64,000 nt of DNA from Acidimicrobiales bacterium (GCA_035294085.1 DATGLP010000026.1:93414-157413), one strand, 5' to 3'; shown: positions 29,871 to 40,398, counted from the first letter of the stretch. Numbers and translations are program-made. The notes: a model not told the origin generated them from the sequence alone.

Positions 29871-30804
29871 CGCGGCGCCCTCGCCGTCGGCGGCGCTGCG
29901 CGAGGGCGGCCTCGACGGCGCTCGCCACGTCTCGGTGGGCGAAGGCGAAGCCGTCCGCCTCGAGCCGGCGCGGCAGGACGCGCTGGCTCGCGAGCGCGAC
30001 GTCGCGCGCGACGTCGCGCCCGAGGGCGAGCACGAGGAGGCCCCGGGGGACGGCGAGCACGGAGCGCCGGTGCAGCGCCGCGGCGAGCGCGGCCGTGAGC
30101 TCGGCGTTGCGGGCCGGCTCCGGCGCGGTCACGTTCACCGGGCCGGCGAGGTCCGGGCGCGTCGCGAGGTGGACGAGCGCCCCCACGGCGTCGTGCAGGG
30201 AGACGAAGCTCGTCCACTGCCGACCGCTCCCGAGGCGCGCGCCGAGCCCGAGCGAGAAGAGCGGGACGAGGCGCGCGAGCGCGCCGCCGTCGGGGCCGAG
30301 GACGACGCCGAGGCGGGCGTTCACGACCCGGATGCCCGCCTCCCGCGCCGGCGCGGCGGCGGCCTCCCAGGCGCGGCAGACCTCGGCCAGAAAGCCCGTG
30401 CCCGCGGCGCTCGACTCGTCGAGCACCTCGTCGCCTCGGTCGCCGTAGAAGCCGATGGCGGAGGCGCAGACGAAGGCGGTGCGGCGCGCCTCGCTCGCGG
30501 CGAGCGCGCGCGCGAGGACGTCGGTTGACACGACCCGGCTCGCGCGGATCCGCTCGCGCTTCGCCGGGCTCCAGCGCGTCGGCGTGATCGGCTCGCCGGC
30601 CAGGTGGAAGACGGCGTCGACGTCGGCGAGGCGCCCGTCGTCGAGGCCGGCGAGGTCGAGGCGCCGGCGGGCGAGGTCGAGGCCGACCTCGCCGGGGCCG
30701 GGCGAGGCGCGCACGATGCGCGCGACGTCCCAGCCCTCGGCACGCAGCCGGGCCTGGAGCGCGCGCCCGACGAACCCGCTCGCCCCGCTCACGAGCGCCC
30801 GCAC
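29863..30804 (-). CDS. TIGR01777-family epimerase (SDR fold, YfcH/SulA-like)
   Basis: A 313-residue extended SDR protein with NAD(P) motif VSGASGFVGRAL, the family signature FHLAGEPITPTRWSPAKRERI, catalytic-type ASAIGFYGDRGDE and a C-terminal VLPRRLEADGFAF segment that is characteristic of this family. Its physiological reaction is not known; members occur with cell-division or envelope genes. It precedes and overlaps the reductase gene. Confidence 0.88.
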   Translation of the reverse strand: MRALVSGASGFVGRALQARLRAEGWDVARIVRASPGPGEVGLDLARRRLDLAGLDDGRLADVDAVFHLAGEPITPTRWSPAKRERIRASRVVSTDVLARALAASEARRTAFVCASAIGFYGDRGDEVLDESSAAGTGFLAEVCRAWEAAAAPAREAGIRVVNARLGVVLGPDGGALARLVPLFSLGLGARLGSGRQWTSFVSLHDAVGALVHLATRPDLAGPVNVTAPEPARNAELTAALAAALHRRSVLAVPRGLLVLALGRDVARDVALASQRVLPRRLEADGFAFAHRDVASAVEAALAQRRRRRGRRDG

Positions 30805-30834
30805 GCCACCTCCCTCGCCGCTCGCCCAGCGGCC

Positions 30835-31173
30835 CTAGCCGGCGGGCGGCCCGCCGCGAAGGCGCGCCGCCGCCCCGACGAGGCGGCGCAGCGCGGCCTC
30901 GTCGGCCCCACCCTCGACGAGGGCGGCCACGAGCGCCTCGACCTCGCGCGCCGCCTCGGCGTCGACGCTCGCGCCGAGTTCGCTCGGCGTCTCGCCCACG
31001 GCCACGGCCACCATCAAGGCGACGATCGCCCCGCTCGAGACGCAGCCGAGGGCGATCACGCCGCCGAGGTGGTGCGTCGCCGCCGCGGCGATCATCCCGG
31101 CGATGGCGGCCGCGCTCGCCACCGCCACGACGCGGCGCACGATGGCGGCGAGGTTCGCGTCGACCCTGGCCAC
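30835..31173 (-). CDS. Small membrane protein
   Basis: A 112-residue protein with two predicted membrane spans (VVAVASAAAIAGMIAAAAT and GGVIALGCVSSGAIVALMVAVAVG), then an acidic helical tail. I do not recognise a family. The GTG at 31173 is preferred because a TAGGGT box on the minus strand lies eight bases upstream. It is divergent from kgd. Confidence 0.6.
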   Translation of the reverse strand: MARVDANLAAIVRRVVAVASAAAIAGMIAAAATHHLGGVIALGCVSSGAIVALMVAVAVGETPSELGASVDAEAAREVEALVAALVEGGADEAALRRLVGAAARLRGGPPAG

Positions 31174-31181
31174 GTCATGCG

Positions 31182-31206
31182 ACCCTACCTCGCCCGCCGG
31201 TAGGCT
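31182..31206. promoter_or_regulatory. Divergent leaderless promoters of the membrane protein and kgd
   Basis: The minus-strand box TAGGGT is at 31182-31187 and the plus-strand box TAGGCT at 31201-31206, the latter seven bases before the kgd ATG. Confidence 0.5.
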
Positions 31207-31213
31207 CGGAGCG

Positions 31214-34200
31214 ATGCAGGGAGAACCCGCCCGGGAGCGCCGTCCGGCCGCGGCCTTCGAGGGCGCGCTCGGGATCAACGCCTGGTTCGTCGAGGACATG
31301 TACCGTGCGTACCTCGCCGACCCCTCGTCGGTGAGCGAGAGCTGGCGGGAGTTCTTCGCCGACTACCCGAGCCACATGCCCGGGGCGCCGCCCGCCCCTG
31401 CCCGCGCCGGCTACGCCACGCCGGGCGAGGAGGCGCCCGCGCCCGCACCGGCTCCCCCCGCCGCTCCCCCCGCTGCCGTCGCGCCGCTCGACGCCAGCCG
31501 GCCGTCCGCGACGGTGCTGCGCGGCGGCGCGGCGCGCCTCGTCGAGAACATGGAGCGCAGCCTCGCGGTCCCGACGGCGACGAGCGTCCACCCGGTGCCG
31601 GCGCGCCTGCTCGAGGCGAACCGCAACCTCGTCAACCAGCACCTGGCGCGCGCCTCGGGTGGCAAGGTGAGCTTCACCCACCTCATCGCCTGGGCGATCG
31701 TCCGGGCACTTCGCGACGTGCCCGCGCTCAACTCGAGCTTCGTCGCAGACGCCGACGGCACGGGGTCGCCGGGGGTCGTGCGCCACGAGCACGTCGGGCT
31801 CGGCATCGCCGTCGACCTCGAGCGCGCCGACGGGTCGCGGACCCTCGTCGTCCCGGTGCTCAAGGAGGCCGACCGGCTCGACTTCGCCGCCTTCCTCCAC
31901 GGCTACGAGGACCTCGTGCGCCGCGCCCGGTCGGGGCGGCTGACCGTCGAGGACTTCGCCGGGGCGACGGTCTCCATCACGAACCCCGGCGTCCTCGGCA
32001 CGACCCAGTCCGTGCCGCGCCTCATGGCCGGCCAGGGGGCGATCATCGGCATCGGCGCCCTCGGCTACCCCCCCGAGTACGCCGCGGCCGATCCGGCATC
32101 GCTCGCGGAGATCGGGATCGGCAAGGTCGTCACGCTCACCTCCACCTACGACCACCGGATCATCCAGGGGGCGGAGTCGGGGCGCTTCCTCCAGCGCGTC
32201 CACGAGCTGCTCGTCGGCGCCGATGGCTTCTACGACGACGTGTTCGCCGCGCTCGGCGTCGGCTGCGAGCCGGCGCGCTGGGCGCGCGACCGGCACCCGC
32301 TCACGCCGGGGCAGCGCGAGGCCACCCAGCTCGCCAAGGAGCAGGAGGTGCGCGCCCTCATCAACATGTACCGGGTGCGCGGCCACCTCATCGCCCACCT
32401 CGACCCGCTCGCGAGCGGCCCGCCGCCGCTGTTCAGCGACCTCGACCCGGCGAGCTACGGCCTCACCGTCTGGGACCTCGACCGCCCGTTCCACGTCGGC
32501 GGCCTCGCCGGCCACGACGTCCTCACCCTCCAGGAGATCCTCGACATCCTGCGCGACGCGTACTGCGGGACCGTCGGGGTGGAGTACATGCACATCCAGC
32601 ACCCCGAGGAGAAGCGCTGGGTGCAGGAGATGGTCGAGGGGGTCCCGACCTCCCTCGGGCCCGACGAGCAGCGGCACATCCTCGCCCGCCTGAACGCCGC
32701 CGAGGCCTTCGAGCGCTTCCTGCACTCTCGCTACGTCGGACAGAAGCGCTTCGGCCTCGAGGGCGCCGAGTCGACGATCCCGTTCCTCGACGCCGTCCTC
32801 GAGGAGGCCGCCCGCTCCGGCGTCGTCGAGGCCGTCCTCGGCATGGCGCACCGCGGCCGGCTGAACGTGCTCGCCAACATCGTCGGGAAGGCCTACAGCG
32901 AGATCTTCGGCGAGTTCGAGGGCAACCTCGACCCCGAGACGGTCCAGGGGTCGGGGGACGTGAAGTACCACAAGGGCGCGGTCGGCAAGTGGGTGGGGCG
33001 GGACGGCATCTCGCTCCCGGTCACCCTCGCCTCCAACCCCTCGCACCTCGAGTCCGTCGACCCCGTCGTCGAGGGGATGGCTCGCGCCAAGCAGGACCGG
33101 ATGCCCGCCCCCGCCGACTTCCCGGTGCTCCCCGTGCTCGTGCACGGCGACGCCGCGTTCGCCGGGCAGGGGGTCGTCGCCGAGACGCTCAACCTCTCGC
33201 TCCTCAAGGGCTACCGGACGGGCGGGACGATCCACCTCGTCATCAACAACCAGCTCGGCTTCACGACGCCGCCGACCGAGGCGCGCTCGTCGGTGTACGC
33301 GACCGACGTCGCGAAGATGGTCCAGTCGCCGATCTTCCACGTCAACGGCGACGACCCCGAGGCCTGCGTGCGCGTCGCCCGCCTCGCCGTCGCCTACCGC
33401 CAGCGCTTCCACAAGGACGTGGTCGTCGACCTCGTCTGCTACCGCCTGCACGGCCACAACGAGGGGGACGACCCGAGCTACACCCAGCCGCTCATGTACA
33501 AGCGGATCGAGGCGCACCGCTCGGTTCGCAAGCTCTACACCGAGACGCTCGTGAAGCGGGGCGACATCACCCTCGAGGAGGCCGAGCAGGCGCTCGCCGA
33601 CTTCTCCGCGCGCCTCCAGCAGGCGCTCGACGAGACCCGGTCGGCCGCCCCGCCGCGCATCGACCGTCTGCCCGAGCGCCGACGCAGCGAGCTCCCGAGC
33701 CTCTCCTCGACGCCGACCGGCGTCGAGCGTGGGACGCTCGACCGCCTCGTCGAGCGGCTGCACGCCGTGCCGGACGGGTTCACGCTGCACCCCAAGCTCG
33801 CTCGGCACCTCGCCCAGCGCGTCGAGCAGTACCGAGGCGGCGAGGTCGACTTCAGCCTCGCGGAGGCGCTCGCCTTCGGCTCGCTCCTGCTCGAGGGCTA
33901 CGACGTCCGCCTGACGGGCCAGGACACCCGGCGGGGCACCTTCTCGCAGCGGCACTCGGTGCTCGTCGACTACGAGACGGGCGAGGAGTACACGCCGCTC
34001 GAGCACCTCGAGGGGCTCGCGGCCGGGCGAACCGGGCGCTTCACGGTGCGCGACTCGCTCCTGTCCGAGTACGCCGCGCTCGGCTTCGAGTACGGCTACT
34101 CGGTCGAGGCTCGCGACGCGCTCGTCGCCTGGGAGGCCCAGTTCGGCGACTTCGCGAACGGGGCGCAGGTCATCATCGACAACTTCATCGTCGCCGCCGA

Positions 34201-34912
34201 GGAGAAGTGGGGCCAGCTCTCGGGCCTCGTCCTGCTCCTCCCGCACGGCTACGAGGGCCAGGGGCCGGAGCACTCCTCGGCGCGCCTCGAGCGCTTCCTC
34301 ACCCTGGCGGCGGGCGACAACATCACGGTGGTCCAGCCCAGCACCGCCGCGCAGTACTTCCACCTGCTGCGCGCCCAGGTCCTGCGCAGCGCCGCCCGTC
34401 CGCTCGTCGTCATGACGCCGAAGTCCCTGCTGCGGGCGCGACCGGCGCGCTCGCGAGCCGACGAGCTCGTCGGAGGTGGCTGGCGCGAGGTGATCGACGA
34501 CACCGGCGCGCCGGCGCGCGAGGCGCCCGAGACGGTGCGACGGGTCGTCGTGTGCAGCGGACGCATCGCCTACGACGCGCTCGGCCGCCGGGACGCGCTC
34601 GAGGCCGAGGGCGGCGCCGCGACCGCCGTCGTGCGCGTCGAGCAGCTCTACCCCTTCCCCGAGGCGGCGCTCGCCGCGGTGCTCGGCCGCTACGCGCGAG
34701 CCGAGGAGGTCGTCTGGCTGCAGGACGAGCCCGCCAACATGGGCGCGCGCACCTTCGTCGAGCCGCGGCTGCGCCGGCTCGCGCCCGCGGGTGCGACGCT
34801 GCGCTCGGTGAGCCGGGACGAGGCGGGCAGCCCGGCGACGGGAAGCCACGCCATCCACGCCCTCGAGCTCGAGCGCCTGCTCGCCGAGGCGGTCGGCGCG
34901 CTCGGGCGCTGA
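31214..34912 (+). CDS. kgd: Multifunctional 2-oxoglutarate dehydrogenase E1 / E2-like protein (Kgd type)
   Basis: A 1232-residue fusion typical of Actinobacteria. Residues 1-60 contain the E1 lead segment (GINAWFVEDMYRAYLADPSSVSESWREFF); after an Ala/Pro linker comes an E2 succinyltransferase-like domain ending with YDHRIIQGAESG near residue 315; then the thiamine-diphosphate E1 part with GMAHRGRLNVLAN, HGDAAFAGQG near 644 and NNQLGFTTPP near 680. No lipoyl domain is present, as in mycobacterial Kgd. It converts 2-oxoglutarate in the TCA cycle. The ATG follows a TAGGCT box by seven bases, so the transcript is probably leaderless. Confidence 0.93.
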   Translation: MQGEPARERRPAAAFEGALGINAWFVEDMYRAYLADPSSVSESWREFFADYPSHMPGAPPAPARAGYATPGEEAPAPAPAPPAAPPAAVAPLDASRPSATVLRGGAARLVENMERSLAVPTATSVHPVPARLLEANRNLVNQHLARASGGKVSFTHLIAWAIVRALRDVPALNSSFVADADGTGSPGVVRHEHVGLGIAVDLERADGSRTLVVPVLKEADRLDFAAFLHGYEDLVRRARSGRLTVEDFAGATVSITNPGVLGTTQSVPRLMAGQGAIIGIGALGYPPEYAAADPASLAEIGIGKVVTLTSTYDHRIIQGAESGRFLQRVHELLVGADGFYDDVFAALGVGCEPARWARDRHPLTPGQREATQLAKEQEVRALINMYRVRGHLIAHLDPLASGPPPLFSDLDPASYGLTVWDLDRPFHVGGLAGHDVLTLQEILDILRDAYCGTVGVEYMHIQHPEEKRWVQEMVEGVPTSLGPDEQRHILARLNAAEAFERFLHSRYVGQKRFGLEGAESTIPFLDAVLEEAARSGVVEAVLGMAHRGRLNVLANIVGKAYSEIFGEFEGNLDPETVQGSGDVKYHKGAVGKWVGRDGISLPVTLASNPSHLESVDPVVEGMARAKQDRMPAPADFPVLPVLVHGDAAFAGQGVVAETLNLSLLKGYRTGGTIHLVINNQLGFTTPPTEARSSVYATDVAKMVQSPIFHVNGDDPEACVRVARLAVAYRQRFHKDVVVDLVCYRLHGHNEGDDPSYTQPLMYKRIEAHRSVRKLYTETLVKRGDITLEEAEQALADFSARLQQALDETRSAAPPRIDRLPERRRSELPSLSSTPTGVERGTLDRLVERLHAVPDGFTLHPKLARHLAQRVEQYRGGEVDFSLAEALAFGSLLLEGYDVRLTGQDTRRGTFSQRHSVLVDYETGEEYTPLEHLEGLAAGRTGRFTVRDSLLSEYAALGFEYGYSVEARDALVAWEAQFGDFANGAQVIIDNFIVAAEEKWGQLSGLVLLLPHGYEGQGPEHSSARLERFLTLAAGDNITVVQPSTAAQYFHLLRAQVLRSAARPLVVMTPKSLLRARPARSRADELVGGGWREVIDDTGAPAREAPETVRRVVVCSGRIAYDALGRRDALEAEGGAATAVVRVEQLYPFPEAALAAVLGRYARAEEVVWLQDEPANMGARTFVEPRLRRLAPAGATLRSVSRDEAGSPATGSHAIHALELERLLAEAVGALGR

Positions 34913-34968
34913 GGCCGACGAGTGCGCCCGCCGCCGGCTCCGGTGCGCCTGCTCGTCCCCGCTCGCGC

Positions 34969-36201
34969 ATGACGGCGCACCACATCGTCGTCGACGGCTC
35001 GAACCTCGCCACCGAGGGGCGATCCCTGCCCAGCCTGGAGCAGCTCGAGCAGGCGGTCGCGGCGCTGCGCGAGGAGCTCCCCGACGCGCTCGTCACCGTG
35101 GTCGTCGACGCCACCTTCGCGCACCGCATCGACCCGGCCGAGCGCCCTCGCTTCGAGGAGGGGGCGCGCCGCGGCGAGTACGTGTCGCCGCCGGCCGGCG
35201 CGATCGGCCGCGGCGACGCGTTCCTGCTCAAGATCGCGCAGAAGGTGGACGGCACCGTCCTGTCGAACGACTCCTTCCAGGAGTTCCACGGCGAGCACCC
35301 CTGGCTCTTCGAGCGGGGGCGGCTGCTCGGCGCCTCGTTCGTGCCCGGCGTGGGCTGGATCTTCGTCCCGCGAACCCCCGTGCGCGGGCCGCGCAGCCGC
35401 GCCGCGCTGCGCGACGCGGCCCGTTCGCGCGAGGAGGTGGAGCAGGCGATCGCCGAGGCCACCCGAGAGGTCACCGTCGTCGAGGCGCCGAGCGACGGCG
35501 CCGAGGCGCGAAGCGCCCGTCGCCGCGCCCCGGCATCGTTCCAGGCGGTGAACGAACCGACGGCGTTCATCGCCTTCATCGCCGAGCACCGCCTCGGCGA
35601 CCTGGTCGAGGGTGAGGTGGACAGCTTCACTTCGCACGGCGCCGTCGTCCGCTGCGGGGACGTTCGAGCCTACGTGCCGCTCGCGGGACTCGCCTCGCCA
35701 CCGCCGCGCGCTGCCCGATCGGTGCTCCGCCGCGGCGAGCGCCGGACCTTCGCCCTCACGGCGCTCGACCCCCAGCGACGAGGCGTGGAGCTCGCCCTGC
35801 CCGAGGTCGCGGTCGTCTCGGGCCATCCGAGCGAGGAGACGGTCGAGGCGGAGCTGCGCATGGCGCGCTCGCTCGCGCGACCCGCGGGCACCGGGAGCGC
35901 CGGCGCGTCCCGGCGCCGCAAGACGGAAGCGACGGCTTCGCCGTCGGCCGAGCCGGTTCCGTCCGCCGAGCCGAGGTCGGCAGGCGACGCCGCTGCCGAG
36001 CACGCCGCCGCCGAGCCGGCACCAGTCGCCCCCGGCGCGACCGCAGCAGCAGAGCGCTCCTCGGCCCGACGCGCCCCGGCGAGGAGGGGAGCGAAGCGAG
36101 CGCTCGACCAGCAGGCCCCGCCGCAGGGCGCGCCGCCGTCGGACCTGGCGCCCGCGGCGGAGCCGACCGGCGGCAGCGGGGCGCGGCGGAGGCGGCGGTG
36201 A
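34969..36201 (+). CDS. NYN-domain ribonuclease-like protein with S1-like RNA-binding segment
   Basis: A 410-residue protein. Residues 5-135 form a Zc3h12a-like NYN nuclease domain, with acidic residues in VVDGSNLATEG, VVVDATF, GRGDAFLLKIA and LSNDSFQEF that would hold the catalytic metal. Residues about 200-285 (LVEGEVDSFTSHGAVVRCGDVRAYVPLAGL) resemble an S1/OB RNA-binding fold. The last 110 residues are Ala/Pro/Arg-rich and disordered. A 16-codon ORF from a GTG at 34922 ends in TGA over the ATG start. The protein probably acts on RNA in the cytoplasm. Confidence 0.78.
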   Translation: MTAHHIVVDGSNLATEGRSLPSLEQLEQAVAALREELPDALVTVVVDATFAHRIDPAERPRFEEGARRGEYVSPPAGAIGRGDAFLLKIAQKVDGTVLSNDSFQEFHGEHPWLFERGRLLGASFVPGVGWIFVPRTPVRGPRSRAALRDAARSREEVEQAIAEATREVTVVEAPSDGAEARSARRRAPASFQAVNEPTAFIAFIAEHRLGDLVEGEVDSFTSHGAVVRCGDVRAYVPLAGLASPPPRAARSVLRRGERRTFALTALDPQRRGVELALPEVAVVSGHPSEETVEAELRMARSLARPAGTGSAGASRRRKTEATASPSAEPVPSAEPRSAGDAAAEHAAAEPAPVAPGATAAAERSSARRAPARRGAKRALDQQAPPQGAPPSDLAPAAEPTGGSGARRRRR

Positions 36202-36637
36202 GCGCCGGCGGTTCGGCTCGACCGCCGGCGCCAGCCGAGCTCGTCCCCCACCGGCCGCCGTTCCTCCTCCTCACGGAGATCGTGTCGCTCGCGCCAGGTG
36301 AGACCGGGCGGGGGCGGTGGCGGCTTCGCGGCGACGAGGACTTCTTCGCCGGCCACTTCCCGGGACGCCCGACCCTGCCGGGGGTGCTCATGGTGGAGGC
36401 GCTGGCGCAGCTCGGGGCGGCGGTGGTCCTCGCGGACGACCGGTTCTCCGGGCACCTGCCCCTCTTCGGCGGCATCGACCGGGCCCGGTTCCGCCGTCAG
36501 GTCCTCCCGGGCGACGTCCTCGACCTCGAGGTGCGTCTCGCCCGCCTCTCGACGCGAGCGGGGAGGGGGCACGGCGTCGCGACGGTCGACGGCGAGCTCG
36601 CCTGCGAGGCAGACCTGCTCTTCGTCCTGGTACCGGC

Positions 36638-36641
<4 letters not shown>
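36198..36641 (+). CDS. 3-hydroxyacyl-ACP dehydratase, FabZ-like hotdog protein
   Basis: A 147-residue hotdog-fold protein. PHRPPFLLLTEIV carries the catalytic histidine and GHFPGRPTLPGVLMVEALAQ holds the glutamate in the central helix, exactly as in FabZ. It would dehydrate 3-hydroxyacyl-ACP in fatty-acid synthesis. It overlaps the NYN gene at its 5' end (GTGA) and the exonuclease III gene at its 3' end (GTGA), so three unrelated functions are translated in series. Confidence 0.88.
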
Positions 36642-37444
<803 letters not shown>

Positions 37445-37520
37445 CGCTCGGCCGCCCTCGGCGACCTCGGGCGGGGCCTGCCCGCGGGCCGTTTCGCGCG
37501 ACGGGACGGGCCGGCGCCGC

Positions 37521-37526
37521 TAAGGT
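37521..37526 (+). promoter_or_regulatory. -10 box of a probable leaderless promoter
   Basis: TAAGGT lies seven bases before the GTG at 37534 that starts the PCD/DcoH gene. Confidence 0.5.
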
Positions 37527-37533
37527 CGTCGCC

Positions 37534-37809
37534 GTGCAGCTGCTCGGCGACGACGCCATCGCCGCCGCGCTCACCTCCCTGCGCTGGGAGCGCGACGGGG
37601 CAGAGCTCGTGAAGGTGGTGCGCCGCGACGACTTCGCGTCGGCCCTCGCCTTCGTGAACGAGGTCGGCCGGCTCGCCGAGCAGGCCGGACACCACCCCGA
37701 CATCGAGATCCGCTGGAACACCGTGACGCTGCGGCTGTCGACGCACTCGCTCGGCGGCATCACCGACGCGGACCTCTCGCTCGCCCGTTCGATCGACGCG
37801 CTCGGCTGA
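37534..37809 (+). CDS. 4a-hydroxytetrahydrobiopterin dehydratase (PCD/DcoH family)
   Basis: A 91-residue protein of normal family size. The active-site segment GHHPDIEIRWNTVTLRLSTHSLGGIT contains the HHP motif and the later histidine and threonine positions of pterin-4a-carbinolamine dehydratases. It recycles oxidised pterin cofactor; in actinobacteria lacking aromatic amino-acid hydroxylases it may have another role. The GTG start is set by the TAAGGT box seven bases upstream. Confidence 0.9.
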   Translation: MQLLGDDAIAAALTSLRWERDGAELVKVVRRDDFASALAFVNEVGRLAEQAGHHPDIEIRWNTVTLRLSTHSLGGITDADLSLARSIDALG

Positions 37810-37818
37810 CGCGGGCCG

Positions 37819-38835
37819 ATGCCCCCGTCCGGCCTCCCCTACGTCCCGGTCGACGCGCTCGCCGGCCGGGCCCACGTGGTCGTCGACGGCGCGCCACGCC
37901 CCGGCTCGGTCCTCGTCCTCTCGCACTGGCCGTCGACCCCGGCGCCCGCCGGCCTGCGCCGGGACCTCTCGGCGGAGATGGCCTTCGCCTGGCTCGCTCG
38001 CCACCCCCGGTGGCCCGCCTCGGCGGCCGCGGTGACGACGGACCACCTCGACGAGGACGGCCTCGCGGCGCTGCTCGCGCTCGTCGACCCCCCGGTCGCC
38101 CTCGCGCGCCGGCGCGCGCTCGTCGCGCTCGCCCGGGCGGGCGACTTCGGCGTCGTGGCCGACGCCGCAGCGGCGCGGCTGGTCTTCGCGGTCCGGGCCG
38201 TGATGGGCCGCGACGCGCCGTCCGGCGCACCGGGGTGGCGCGGCGAGGAGGTCGGCGCTCGCTACGAGGAGCTGCTCGGGCGGCTCCCCGAGCTCATCGA
38301 CCACCCCGAGCGCTTCGCGCGCCTCGGTGCGGCGGAGGAGGCCCGCTACCGCGCGAGCGTGGCGTGCCTCGAGGTCGGCGAGGCCACGATCGAGGAGGAG
38401 CCGTGCCTCGGCCTCGCCGTCGTTCGGGTCGGGCGCGCCGTCGCCGACCTCGGCGAGCGCCTCGGCGAGCGGGCGAGCCTCCCGCTGCACCCCGCCGCCC
38501 TCCACTCGGCGACCGCCATGGCCCGCGTCGCCCTCGTGCACGGCGACCGCTTCGTCTACTACGACCGCTACGAGACCTGGGTCGCCTACACGAGCCGGCG
38601 CCTGCCTCGCCGCCGCGACCTCGAGCCGCTCGCCGGGCGTCTCAACGAGGCCGAGGGCGCGCCGGTGTGGGAGGCCGACCCGCCCGGCGCGCTCGTGCCG
38701 GTCCTGGCCCACGCGCCGGGCCGGTCGAGCCGCCTCCCGCCCGAGCGCGTCCTCGAGCTGGTGCGGCGCTACCTCGCCAGCGCGCCGGCGGCCTGGGACC
38801 CCTTCCTCTCCGTCCCGGCGCTCGGTCGTCGGTGA
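37819..38835 (+). CDS. DUF6687-like protein
   Basis: A 338-residue soluble protein that begins YVPVDALAGRAHVVVDGAPRPGSVLVLSHWP and continues with TTDHLDEDGLAALLALV and AGDFGVV, a pattern I associate with the actinobacterial DUF6687 family. Histidine and aspartate residues in these motifs (VVVDG, LSHW, DHLDEDG) suggest a metal-dependent hydrolase-like core, but no reaction is known. It starts ten bases after the PCD gene, so both may be read together. Confidence 0.65.
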   Translation: MPPSGLPYVPVDALAGRAHVVVDGAPRPGSVLVLSHWPSTPAPAGLRRDLSAEMAFAWLARHPRWPASAAAVTTDHLDEDGLAALLALVDPPVALARRRALVALARAGDFGVVADAAAARLVFAVRAVMGRDAPSGAPGWRGEEVGARYEELLGRLPELIDHPERFARLGAAEEARYRASVACLEVGEATIEEEPCLGLAVVRVGRAVADLGERLGERASLPLHPAALHSATAMARVALVHGDRFVYYDRYETWVAYTSRRLPRRRDLEPLAGRLNEAEGAPVWEADPPGALVPVLAHAPGRSSRLPPERVLELVRRYLASAPAAWDPFLSVPALGRR

Positions 38836-38850
38836 GGCGACCGTGGCGCC

Positions 38851-39447
38851 TCAGCGGACGGGCAGGTCCCAGATGGGGAACCAGCGGTCGAGCTCGGGCT
38901 CGATGGCGAGGTCCTCGCCGAGCTCGGCTTTCAGCCGGAGCTCGGCCTCGTTGTCGCGTCGCTCGCCGTCGAGGGGGACGAAGGGGTAGAAGGTGCCGCG
39001 CTTGTAGAGGTAGACGAGGTAGACGCGGCCGGCAGCCTCCGCCGCCGGGGCACCAGGCGGTCTCGCGAACGCGAAGACCGAGCAGAGCAGCTGGGGGCCG
39101 TAGCCGTGCTCCTCGAGGGTCGAGTTGGCCACGTGCACCCTGGTCACGAGGGTGTCGAAGTCGTCCGCGCGCAGCACGAGCCACCGGTAGCCGTACTGGT
39201 CGCTCTCCTTGGTGAGACGCAGCGCGCCCTCCTCGGCGTCCTCGAGCGACAGGAGCTGGCCGATCTCGGCCTCCGTCTGGCCGAAGGCCTGGCCGGCCAC
39301 CGGCTTGAAGCACACGCCCGCGGATCCGGTCGGGACGAGGCCCTCGGTCGCCTCGAGGGTCACCCGGGCGCCAGGCAGGCCGAAGAGGCGGTCGAGGTTC
39401 GGCTTCGCCGGCTTCGTGCGCCCGAGGAGGACGTCGAGGAGGCCCAC
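38851..39447 (-). CDS. pspAB: PspA-associated protein PspAB
   Basis: A 198-residue protein opening MGLLDVLLGRTKPAKPNLDRLF, followed by a conserved LVLRADDFDTLVTRVHVANSTLEEHGYGPQLLCSVFAF core, which matches PspAB. It is the last gene of a minus-strand unit pspA-pspAA-htpX-pspAB. The set responds to membrane stress; PspAB has no assigned activity. Confidence 0.85.
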   Translation of the reverse strand: MGLLDVLLGRTKPAKPNLDRLFGLPGARVTLEATEGLVPTGSAGVCFKPVAGQAFGQTEAEIGQLLSLEDAEEGALRLTKESDQYGYRWLVLRADDFDTLVTRVHVANSTLEEHGYGPQLLCSVFAFARPPGAPAAEAAGRVYLVYLYKRGTFYPFVPLDGERRDNEAELRLKAELGEDLAIEPELDRWFPIWDLPVR

Positions 39448-39453
39448 CCGCTG

Positions 39454-40371
39454 CTAGGCGACGCTGCGCCGCATCTGGGCCTCGAGGCGCGCCAGCTGCT
39501 CGAGGCGCTTCTGCAGCGGCGGGTGGGTCGCGAAGAGCGTCGACACGCTCGCGCCGCCGGCGATGGCCGGCGCGAAGTAGAAGGCGTTGAAGTGCTGCGC
39601 CGCGCGCAGGTCCCTCGTCGGAATGCGGGACATCTCGCCGCTCACCTTGACGAGCGCCGAGGCGAGGAGCGCGGGCTGGCCGATGAGCAGGGCGCCGGAC
39701 CGGTCGGCGGCGAGCTCGCGATAGCGCGAGAGCGTGCGGATGAGGACGAAGCTGATGGCGTAGACGATGGCGGAGACGAGCATCATGCCGAGCTCGACGA
39801 TGGCGAGCTGACCGCCGTTGCGGTTGTCCTCGAAGCCCCCGAACAGACCGGTCCAGTAGAAGAGGCGGGTCGCGAGGCCGGCGAGGATGCCGAGGAAGCT
39901 CGCGACCGTCATCACCGCCACGTCCCGGTGCGCCACGTGGGACAGCTCGTGCGCGAGCACCGCCTCGAGCTCGGGCTCGCTGAGCCTGCGCAGCAGGCCC
40001 GTCGTGACGCACACGACCGCGTGCCGCTGGTCGCGCCCGGTCGCGAAGGCGTTCGGGATGTCGCTGTCGGCGACGGCGACGAGCGGCCGCGGCATGTCCG
40101 CCAGCGCCACGAGGCGGTCGACGACGGCGTGCAGGCCGGGAGCCTGCTCGCGCTCGACGATCCGGCCGCCCATCGCGTACAGGGCGATCTTGTCGGAGAA
40201 GAAGTACTGGACGGCGAGGATGCCGAGCGCGACGACGAGGATCACGCCGAGCGCGACGTGGGCGACGACGAGCGCGGTGACGAAGGCCGCGTAGAGCAGG
40301 CCGAGCAGGAAGACGGTCGTCATCATGCGCGCCGTCAGGCCCCGGTCGGCCGGGTAGCGGGTGCGGGTCAT
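39454..40371 (-). CDS. htpX: Membrane zinc metalloprotease HtpX
   Basis: A 305-residue M48 protease. Two N-terminal spans precede the cytoplasmic catalytic domain; HELSH gives two zinc histidines and the catalytic glutamate, and RYRELAADR supplies the third ligand. Two further hydrophobic segments lie between. It degrades damaged membrane proteins. ATG 40371 is chosen over the upstream codon at 40389 because it gives the normal MTRTRYPADRGLTARM opening. It lies inside the psp operon. Confidence 0.92.
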   Translation of the reverse strand: MTRTRYPADRGLTARMMTTVFLLGLLYAAFVTALVVAHVALGVILVVALGILAVQYFFSDKIALYAMGGRIVEREQAPGLHAVVDRLVALADMPRPLVAVADSDIPNAFATGRDQRHAVVCVTTGLLRRLSEPELEAVLAHELSHVAHRDVAVMTVASFLGILAGLATRLFYWTGLFGGFEDNRNGGQLAIVELGMMLVSAIVYAISFVLIRTLSRYRELAADRSGALLIGQPALLASALVKVSGEMSRIPTRDLRAAQHFNAFYFAPAIAGGASVSTLFATHPPLQKRLEQLARLEAQMRRSVA

Positions 40372-40398
40372 TGCCGAGCTGCTCCTCACGTCGTGGCC

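Noticed and set aside
30604..31203. A plus-strand 199-codon frame antisense to the epimerase and membrane-protein genes
   Set aside because: Acidic/Arg low-complexity product without family resemblance; the minus-strand genes have clear motifs.
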